Shown here piece by piece: positions 15,294 through 20,495 of a DNA stretch of 20,495 nucleotides. The stretch's first letter is position 1, and the number at the start of each line of letters is the position of its first letter. A model generated the notes under the pieces. The model worked only from the letters and a program-made list of their open reading frames with translations, ran no database searches and was not told where the DNA came from. The translations under genes were made by a program, and so were the position numbers. The stretch is from Azoarcus sp. (GTDB lineage: Bacteria > Pseudomonadota > Gammaproteobacteria > Burkholderiales > Rhodocyclaceae). The stretch spans positions 1-20,495 of the forward strand of contig JAITCV010000053.1 of NCBI GenBank assembly GCA_031282905.1, in the 5' to 3' direction.

Positions 15294-15325
15294 GTGAGTC
15301 AGAAAGCGTGTGAGTCAGAAAGCGT
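15294..15325. repeat. Perfect 16-bp tandem duplication
   Basis: GTGAGTCAGAAAGCGT occurs twice head to tail (15294-15309, 15310-15325) in the 278-bp gap between the convergent recD and bpt genes. Apart from a weak 8-bp inverted repeat (ATTGGCGG/CCGCCAAT), I see nothing else in that gap and no clear terminator. Confidence 0.8.
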
Positions 15326-15497
15326 TTTACGCCGGTGTGCGCAGCGCCGCTGGCTGAGTTCGTCGCTGCTCGTTTCGGGCAGGGACCTTCAGCAATGCTA
15401 TCCGCTTTCCCCGGATTGGGCGCTTGCCGAAATGCTGCTGCAAAATAGCCTGCTCTGACCGTTTTGCCCGACAAAGGAAAGATACAAGGACAGGCGT

Positions 15498-16271
15498 TTA
15501 CTTCATGTCGCCTACGTCGCCTACGTCGTTTTCGTCGCCTACGTCGCTGATTTTGCTGTCTGCCGATTCCCACGAACCTTGCCGGTAAACTTCGATTGGG
15601 CGGAAGCGGGTCTTGTAATTCATTTTGCGGCAGTCCGCGATCCAATAGCCAAGGTAGAGATAAGGCAGATGAAGCTGCTGGCAAGCGGCGATCTGCCATA
15701 GCACGCCGTAAGTGCCGAAGGCGGCGGCGGGGATGTCGGGCTCGAAAAAAGTGTAGACGCTCGACAGTCCGTCGCCGAGCGGGTCGATGATGCTCACCAT
15801 GCGCAGGCCACCGTCCGCCGGATCGCGGAATTCGAAGAGTTGGGTCTCGACCACGCTCCGGAGCAGGAACTGTTCGTATTCCGCCCGTCCGTCGTTTTCC
15901 ATGTTGCCGCCGACGTGGCGCTTGCGCAGGTAACGTCGGTAGAGCTGGTAATGCTCTTCGGAAAAAACCAGTGGGGATTGCCGCGCAATCAACCCGCCAT
16001 GCTGGCGCGCGGCGCGGCGCTGACTGCGGTTGGGCGTGAATGCTTCCACCGGCAGGCGCACCGGCAGGCAGGCATGGCAATGATCGCAATGCGGGCGGTA
16101 GGTGAATGCGCCACTGCGGCGAAAACCATGACGCATCAATACATCGTAGGCGGCGGCATCCAGCGTGCCATCGTAGCCCATTGCGACCTGCGAACACGCC
16201 AGCCGCCCGGGCAGGTAGGAGCAGGGATAAGGCGCGGTGGCATAGAAGCGGAACGTTTCGAGGACGGACAT
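15498..16271 (-). CDS. bpt: Aspartate/glutamate leucyltransferase (Bpt)
   Basis: This 257-residue aminoacyl-tRNA-protein transferase attaches Leu to N-terminal Asp or Glu, creating N-degrons for ClpS/ClpAP. The N-terminal Cys pattern is that of the ATE family: C17-x8-C26, then C62-x2-C65-x2-C68 in PHCDHCHACLPVR. The C-terminal domain contains LRKRHVGG, SSVYTFFEPD, GTYGVLWQI, and LYLGYWIADCRKMNYKTRFRP, a strong ATE signature. The start ATG at 16271 lies 13 bp after folA stops, so it is probably the third gene of a thyA-folA-bpt transcript. The last ~15 residues are an unusual acidic tail of VGD triplets encoded by a 9-bp repeat, beyond the usual family end. An arginyl specificity cannot be fully excluded from sequence, but this short bacterial form is normally leucyl. 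Confidence 0.93.
   Translation of the reverse strand: MSVLETFRFYATAPYPCSYLPGRLACSQVAMGYDGTLDAAAYDVLMRHGFRRSGAFTYRPHCDHCHACLPVRLPVEAFTPNRSQRRAARQHGGLIARQSPLVFSEEHYQLYRRYLRKRHVGGNMENDGRAEYEQFLLRSVVETQLFEFRDPADGGLRMVSIIDPLGDGLSSVYTFFEPDIPAAAFGTYGVLWQIAACQQLHLPYLYLGYWIADCRKMNYKTRFRPIEVYRQGSWESADSKISDVGDENDVGDVGDMK
15507..15551. repeat. 9-bp tandem repeat in the bpt 3' end
   Basis: Five units of GTCGCCTAC run from 15507 to 15551. Three are exact and two are degenerate. On the coding strand they give the C-terminal SDVGDENDVGDVGDMK. The count may vary between strains because such short repeats slip in replication, and in-frame changes would only alter tail length. Confidence 0.8.
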
Positions 16272-16284
16272 CGATCTGTTTGTG

Positions 16285-16791
16285 TCACGACTGATATTCG
16301 ACGAACGCGAACGCGAATTCATTTTCCGCATCGGCGGGATGGGGCGTTCGGGCGATTTCCCTGAAGCGGGCGCGGTCGATGGTGGGAAAACGGGCGTCGC
16401 CTTCCACATCGGCGGCGATTTCGGTGAGCAGCAGCGTGCGCGCCCGAGGCAACAGGGCACGGTAGATTTCCGCGCCGCCGATGACGAACAGGCGCGCGCT
16501 GCCGCTGGCGGCCAGGGCGGCTTCGACGGACGCGAACACTTTCGCGCCTTGCGCCAGATAACCCGGCTGGCGGGTGAGTACGAGGTTGCGGCGGCCGGGC
16601 AGCGGTTTGCCGAGCGATTCCCAGGTCTTGCGTCCCATCAGCACCGGATGCCCGAGGGTGAGGGCGCGAAAATGGGCGAGATCGGCTTTCAGCCGCCAGG
16701 GCAGGGCATTGTCGCGACCAATGACACCATTGCGCGCGATGGCGGCGATCAGGACGATTTCGGCGATTTCGGGCGTGGGCGCGTCGTTCAT
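16285..16791 (-). CDS. folA: Dihydrofolate reductase
   Basis: This 168-residue DHFR reduces dihydrofolate to tetrahydrofolate with NADPH, replacing the folate oxidised by ThyA. Visible family motifs are IAAIARNGVIGRDNALPWRLKADL (residues 15-38), with the catalytic acid at Asp37, MGRKTWESLGKPLPGRRN in the NADPH-binding region, and FVIGGAEIYRALLP. The start ATG at 16791 shares its ATGA with the thyA stop (16788-16791), a four-base overlap typical of translational coupling. The protein carries about ten extra N-terminal residues compared with E. coli FolA. It is followed after 13 bp by bpt. Nothing points to a resistant plasmid-type enzyme. Confidence 0.96.
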   Translation of the reverse strand: MNDAPTPEIAEIVLIAAIARNGVIGRDNALPWRLKADLAHFRALTLGHPVLMGRKTWESLGKPLPGRRNLVLTRQPGYLAQGAKVFASVEAALAASGSARLFVIGGAEIYRALLPRARTLLLTEIAADVEGDARFPTIDRARFREIARTPHPADAENEFAFAFVEYQS

Positions 16792-17582
16792 ACCGCCACC
16801 GCCGCCTTGATGTGTGGATGGGGATCGTAGCCTTCCAGGCTGAAATCCTCGAAGTGGAACGAGAAAATGTCCTCGATCGCCGGGTTGAGGGTCATCACCG
16901 GCAGCGCGCGCGGGGTACGCCCGAGTTGTTCGCGTGCCTGGTCGAGGTGGTTGAGGTACAGGTGACAATCTCCGCCCGTCCAGATGAAATCGCCGGGGCG
17001 GTAGCCGCAGACTTGCGCCACCATCAGCGTGAACAGCGCATAGGAAGCGATGTTGAACGGCACGCCAAGAAAGATGTCGGCACTGCGTTGGTAGAGCTGG
17101 CACGACAACTTGCCGTCGGCAACATGAAACTGGAACAGCACATGGCAAGGCGGCAAGGCCATGTGTTCCACCTCGGCGGGATTCCACGCGGACACCAGAT
17201 GGCGGCGGGAATCGGGGTTTTTCTTCAAGCCGACGATGAGTTGGGCGATCTGGTCGATGCGCTCTCCGTTGGCGCCCTCCCAGCGCCGCCACTGCTTGCC
17301 ATAGACCGGGCCCAGTTCGCCCGCTTCGTCCGCCCACTCGTCCCATATCGATACGCCGTTGTTTTTTAGATAGCGGATGTTGGTCTCGCCTTGCAGGAAC
17401 CATAGTAATTCGTGGATGATCGAGCGCAAGTGAAGCTTCTTGGTTGTCAACAGCGGAAAACCGCTACACAGCGGGAAACGCATTTGCCAACCGAACACCG
17501 ACAGCGTGCCGATTCTAGTACGGTCGGTTTTTTTATTGCCATGTTCGAGAACATGGCGCATCAAGTCTAGGTAGGAATACAT
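16788..17582 (-). CDS. thyA: Thymidylate synthase
   Basis: The protein is 264 residues, exactly the E. coli ThyA length. It methylates dUMP to dTMP using methylene-tetrahydrofolate. The catalytic Cys is at residue 146 in LPPCHVLFQF. Other signatures are GTLSVFGWQMRF, LLWFLQGETN, the dUMP phosphate-binding QRSADIFLGVPFNIASYA, and the C-terminal GYDPHPHIKAAVAV. The start ATG at 17582 has GGAAA a few bases upstream. It is first in the thyA-folA-bpt operon and divergent from the 460-residue gene starting at 17646. The 63-bp gap contains a TAGAAT-like -10 (17605-17610, minus strand), but no matching -35 was found. Confidence 0.97.
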   Translation of the reverse strand: MYSYLDLMRHVLEHGNKKTDRTRIGTLSVFGWQMRFPLCSGFPLLTTKKLHLRSIIHELLWFLQGETNIRYLKNNGVSIWDEWADEAGELGPVYGKQWRRWEGANGERIDQIAQLIVGLKKNPDSRRHLVSAWNPAEVEHMALPPCHVLFQFHVADGKLSCQLYQRSADIFLGVPFNIASYALFTLMVAQVCGYRPGDFIWTGGDCHLYLNHLDQAREQLGRTPRALPVMTLNPAIEDIFSFHFEDFSLEGYDPHPHIKAAVAV

Positions 17583-17620
17583 GGATGTTTCCGCAAAACA
17601 TGAAATTCTAGACGATGAAT

Positions 17621-17639
17621 CCAACGATGGGAGCGTTGG
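17621..17639. promoter_or_regulatory. Hairpin with a Shine-Dalgarno-like loop in the divergent gap
   Basis: CCAACG-ATGGGAG-CGTTGG is a perfect 6-bp stem whose 7-base loop carries GGGAG (17629-17633), 12 bases before the ATG at 17646. In the plus-strand RNA it would present the likely ribosome-binding sequence in a loop. As DNA it could equally be an operator half-site pair for thyA. Confidence 0.4.
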
Positions 17640-17645
17640 CACGAC

Positions 17646-19028
17646 ATGGACGACATGGAGAAGATTGCGGCCAAGAGCAGGAGCCGCCGCTCCGGCCTGA
17701 TGCCCGATGACGGGCTGGCGATGCATGGCGATCGGGCCGAAAGCGTCGTGGCGGCGGCAAAAGTATGCGTGAGCAATTTGCTCGCGGCCAGGCGCGGAGA
17801 TGCGGGCGGGCGGCTGGCGGTCATTCTCGACGACTTTTTCGAGGCGCTGGCGGCGCTGTGTCCCGAGCGGGAAACCATGGCCGCTCGCACGCGCTGGTCG
17901 GCGGCGACGCGTGCCGCCATGAGAGAGATTGTCGATACCCTGCGTACCGGAAAACCCGGAGCGAATGGCGCGGTGCCCGTTGCCGTGCTTGCCCGGGTGG
18001 CGGCCGAAGCCATCCGCTGGGACGCCGTCGATTGCCAGTTGCCCGATCCCGGCTTGTGGGTCTGGCTGGGCAAATTGTTCCATGCCTGCACCAGCGACGA
18101 GCAGCGCTTGGACGGAGAGAGCGGAACCGTCGCGCGCGAATACCTGCGGGCAGTCGCTTATCATGCCGCGGCGCTCGATCAGCAGACCTTGAAAGTGGGA
18201 TTCGCCATCGCCCGCCTGATCGAACCATTGCTGCCACATCTGCTGCTGGTACGCGCCAGCACGCCCTCCGCGCTCTATTTCATCGACGCCTCCCATCACG
18301 GCGTTCCCATGCGTCTGGCCTGCGGGGAAACGCCCAAGGGCTGGAGGTTCGTTGCCATGGCGGCAGCGGACAAGCTGGCGGATTGGCACAACCAGCTTGT
18401 CCAGGGGCAGCCTGTGGCCAAATTGGGCAATGTCGAGCCAGAAGTCCTGCGGGTGGCGGTCGTGCAACTGTACCGCCTGTGGTCGGTCTCTCCGCCCGTC
18501 CGGCGTTTTCGGCGCTACGCCATGGCCGCCAGGCTCAACGTCGTGCGTGGCTACGACAATGTCGTCGATTTGCTGGACAAGGACAAGGAGGCGCTCGCCG
18601 CGGGAACGGGAGACTGGCGGATCGTCGATCTGAGCCGCGGCGGGGTAGGCGCCTCGAGCGTGACGCCCCGAATCAAACCGCCCGGAACGGGCGATCTGGT
18701 CATGTTTTGTCCTGAAGAAGGGACGAGGTGGCATCTCGGCGTGGTGCGCCGCTTCCTGCACTCGAAATCCCACACTGAAATCGGTATTGCCACCTTGTCG
18801 ACTCACCCCATGCTGATGGCGGTGGATGATGGTCAGGAGGCACGCAAACTATGCTGCTGCGATCCGTTGAGCCAGGGCGAAGCCATTCGCCTGCTGGCTC
18901 CGCCCGGGGTGCTCGGCAACGAAAAACCGCTGTTTGTTACGGAAAAGGGCATGGTGTTCAAATTACGGCAACTGGTCGATGTGGTCAGAGGCAAGGATTT
19001 CGACCTGTGCATTTTCCAGGTGCTATAA
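17646..19028 (+). CDS. Uncharacterised 460-residue protein, possible divergent PilZ domain
   Basis: I do not recognise a named family. The N-terminal ~270 residues look soluble and helix-rich, with many Ala/Leu/Arg residues and no signal peptide or membrane segment. In the C-terminal part, RRFRR (286-290) matches RxxxR. D-L-S-R-G-G at 328-333 matches [DN]xSxxG inside the strand-like WRIVDLSRGGVGAS. Beta-type sequence follows (GDLVMFCP, WHLGVVRRFLH, TEIGIATLS). These are the two PilZ c-di-GMP signatures, though spaced by about 40 residues, longer than usual. A cluster of three Cys (KLCCCDP) lies near residue 402. The start ATG at 17646 has GGGAG 12 bases upstream in a hairpin loop, and a second ATG at 17655 is possible. 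Codon use matches its neighbours, suggesting a resident gene. It is divergent from thyA. c-di-GMP binding is inference only. Confidence 0.8.
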   Translation: MDDMEKIAAKSRSRRSGLMPDDGLAMHGDRAESVVAAAKVCVSNLLAARRGDAGGRLAVILDDFFEALAALCPERETMAARTRWSAATRAAMREIVDTLRTGKPGANGAVPVAVLARVAAEAIRWDAVDCQLPDPGLWVWLGKLFHACTSDEQRLDGESGTVAREYLRAVAYHAAALDQQTLKVGFAIARLIEPLLPHLLLVRASTPSALYFIDASHHGVPMRLACGETPKGWRFVAMAAADKLADWHNQLVQGQPVAKLGNVEPEVLRVAVVQLYRLWSVSPPVRRFRRYAMAARLNVVRGYDNVVDLLDKDKEALAAGTGDWRIVDLSRGGVGASSVTPRIKPPGTGDLVMFCPEEGTRWHLGVVRRFLHSKSHTEIGIATLSTHPMLMAVDDGQEARKLCCCDPLSQGEAIRLLAPPGVLGNEKPLFVTEKGMVFKLRQLVDVVRGKDFDLCIFQVL

Positions 19029-19131
19029 AAGAAGAGGGTTTTCCACGAAATTCTTGCGGGCGGGTTTCAAACCGGAGTCGGTCTTGCGATGAATATCCGC
19101 TCATCTGTTACCGTCGCCAGGAGGTTTTGTC

Positions 19132-19437
19132 ATGAGCGATTCCTATATTCTGGGCCAGCAGCTTGGCCAGTCTATTGGCATATGGATCATTCTTTATTTC
19201 ATCTTTTTGCGCAAATATGGCGCGGTAGTCAATCTGATCGCGCTTGGCCTCATCATCTGCATCATTTTTGCCATTGGCAACGACCGCCGGGCTGCCGCCA
19301 GCGAAAACCTGGATAGCGGACTGTCGTCCACCTTGCATGAATCGATGCCTTCCGATTCCGCAAGTCAAAAAATGGCTGTTCTGTCGTTTCCAGAATTGGC
19401 CGGGGAAAGCGGTGATCTGCTTCGACCATTCATGTGA
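19132..19437 (+). CDS. Small membrane protein of unknown function
   Basis: This 101-residue protein is preceded by a strong Shine-Dalgarno AGGAGG at 19119-19124, seven bases before the ATG, so translation is well supported. Residues 15-26 and 31-49 are hydrophobic stretches separated by R-K-Y, consistent with two membrane passes or a hairpin. The remaining ~50 residues are polar, Ser-rich and probably soluble. No family was recognised. It follows the 460-residue gene on the same strand after 103 bp. Co-transcription is possible, but the gap is large enough for its own promoter. No enzymatic motif is visible. Confidence 0.7.
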   Translation: MSDSYILGQQLGQSIGIWIILYFIFLRKYGAVVNLIALGLIICIIFAIGNDRRAAASENLDSGLSSTLHESMPSDSASQKMAVLSFPELAGESGDLLRPFM

Positions 19438-19881
19438 AAATCCGATGAACACTCGGTGGTTGCATTGCGTTCAAATCTGACCCAATTCGGGCAGTTTGGG
19501 CGGACGATGCGGCAGTTGAACGTTCGGATGATCGCCGCGTATTCACCCCAGGCGCGCGGGCGCACGGAGATTCAAAAGTTCGTAACATCTTGGCGCGCAG
19601 CCAATATCTCGTCAAAAGCGAGGGCCGCAACCTGAAAGGGCGAGGCATGCCTCGGCTCTACCGCTGCATTTCGGGTAACTGAACCGCGCCCCGCCCGCAA
19701 TGGGCAAGGCGCCGCGTCCGACTCCCGACATCTGTTCCTTGTTGTCCTCCCGTCCCCTGACCGCATTGCCCACAAGGTATAATGCGCCGCCCGGCAAGTT
19801 CGCCATCCGCCCGCGGGCGGCGCGCCAGCTTGCAGTTCCACCGCATATCGTCATATCACAACACTCAAGGAGACATCGATC
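19438..19881. other. Intergenic stretch before icd with a palindrome
   Basis: This 444-bp stretch has no convincing gene. It contains a 14-bp palindrome CGAGGCATGCCTCG (19641-19654). That palindrome resembles the GCATGC-centred repeats at 458-479 and 5053-5076 but has a different stem. The icd promoter region is at the right end. Confidence 0.6.
19757..19783 (+). promoter_or_regulatory. Putative icd promoter
   Basis: A perfect TATAAT is at 19778-19783. The best -35 is CTGACC at 19757-19762 (TGAC core, 15-bp spacer, which is short). A transcript from here would have an approximately 90-nt leader before the icd ATG. Confidence 0.5.
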
Positions 19882-20495
19882 ATGCCGTCCGAGCAACCGA
19901 CCATCGTATATACCATCACCGATGAGGCGCCGATGCTGGCAACCGCCGCGTTCCTGCCCGTGGTGCGCGCTTTCACCGCCCCGGCGGGCATCCATGTCGC
20001 CGAGGCTGACATTTCATTGGGGGCGCGCATTCTCGCCGAATTCCCGGACTATCTGACCGAGGCACAAAAAGTCCCAGACACCTTGGCTGAACTGGCTAAA
20101 TTGACGCAGCAACCCGATGCTAATATCATCAAGCTGCCCAACATCAGCGCCTCGGTGCCGCAACTGACCGTGGCGATCCGCGAGTTGCAGGGCAAGGGCT
20201 ACAAGATTCCCGATTACCCGGCCAATCCGCAGACAGACGAAGAAAAGGCACTCGCGGCGCGTTATGCAAAATGTCTCGGCTCGGCGGTGAATCCGGTGCT
20301 GCGCGAAGGCAATTCCGACCGCCGCGCGCCGCAATCGGTGAAGAACTACGCCAAAAAACACCCGCACTCGATGGGCAAATGGAAACAGGCTTCCCGCACC
20401 CATGCCTCGTTCATGAAGGCGGGCGATTTCTATCACGGCGAAAAATCGCTCACCCTCGACCGCGCCCGCGACGTGAAGATGGAATTGGTCACCCA
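19882..20495 (+). CDS. icd: Isocitrate dehydrogenase (NADP), monomeric type, 5' part
   Basis: The frame from the ATG at 19882 runs off the right edge after 204 residues of a protein normally about 740 long. The sequence is clearly the monomeric IDH-II family. It opens IVYTITDEAPMLAT. It continues with NIIKLPNISASVPQL, where the Ser/Asn stretch belongs to the isocitrate site, then ARYAKCLGSAVNPVLREGNSDRR, and VKNYAKKHPHSMGKW. The enzyme oxidatively decarboxylates isocitrate to 2-oxoglutarate in the TCA cycle, producing NADPH. The Shine-Dalgarno AAGGAG (19867-19872) lies nine bases before the ATG, and a TATAAT-type promoter about 100 bp upstream suggests a separate transcription unit. It is unrelated in sequence to the homodimeric Icd of E. 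coli. 2-Oxoglutarate is also the ligand sensed by GlnB, but no physical linkage is implied. Confidence 0.96.
   Translation, partial: MPSEQPTIVYTITDEAPMLATAAFLPVVRAFTAPAGIHVAEADISLGARILAEFPDYLTEAQKVPDTLAELAKLTQQPDANIIKLPNISASVPQLTVAIRELQGKGYKIPDYPANPQTDEEKALAARYAKCLGSAVNPVLREGNSDRRAPQSVKNYAKKHPHSMGKWKQASRTHASFMKAGDFYHGEKSLTLDRARDVKMELVT

Noticed and set aside
15216..15458. 80-residue plus-strand frame whose GTG overlaps the recD stop by four bases
   Set aside because: The overlap looks like coupling, but the frame crosses a recent 16-bp duplication that would have shifted it, and the product has no recognisable features.
15172..16197. 341-residue minus-strand open frame
   Set aside because: It overlaps bpt in another frame on the same strand and reads through non-coding DNA. 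It is Arg/Pro-rich without motifs.

Overview
The window looks like chromosomal DNA of a GC-rich betaproteobacterium, most plausibly Rhodocyclales/Nitrosomonadales-like. That placement is an inference from gene content: rnr-rlmB, thyA-folA-bpt, a monomeric NADP-isocitrate dehydrogenase, and a PII protein close to the E. coli form. No rRNA, CRISPR array or intact transposon is visible. Most of the sequence is housekeeping genes, with several small accessory patches between them.

Left part (1-5700). The 3' end of a gene encoding exact 31-residue repeats is followed by a 262-bp spacer carrying two perfect palindromes. Next comes an AT-rich patch with a putative membrane protein of unknown function (minus strand). 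A minus-strand pair follows, glnB (nitrogen PII signal protein) and a large SNF2-family helicase, which overlap or nearly abut. Upstream of glnB both palindrome types recur in a different arrangement. A small PilZ-domain protein (minus strand) closes this part.

Middle (6100-12730). A plus-strand ABC exporter (fused membrane and ATPase domains) converges on a minus-strand block: rnr (RNase R), rlmB (23S rRNA 2'-O-methyltransferase), a TviB/WbpO-type UDP-HexNAc dehydrogenase and tRNA-Ser(GCU), the last with its own promoter. Divergent from rnr is tRNA-Leu(CAG), with a near-consensus promoter and a rho-independent terminator.

The tRNA-Leu gene is followed by a decayed P4-type integrase N-terminus, which marks an old integration site. 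recD then stands alone, without recB or recC beside it.

Right part (15490-20495). The minus-strand operon thyA-folA-bpt supplies dTMP, regenerates tetrahydrofolate and encodes an aminoacyl-tRNA-protein transferase. Divergent from thyA is a 460-residue uncharacterised protein with a possible degenerate PilZ signature, then a small two-helix membrane protein. The window ends inside icd, the monomeric isocitrate dehydrogenase.

No complete new system is evident. The most interesting leads are the 31-residue repeat protein, the paired palindromic elements, the glnB-SNF2 overlap, the AT-rich membrane protein with a 60-bp internal duplication, the integrase scar beside an orphan recD, and the possible divergent PilZ protein.
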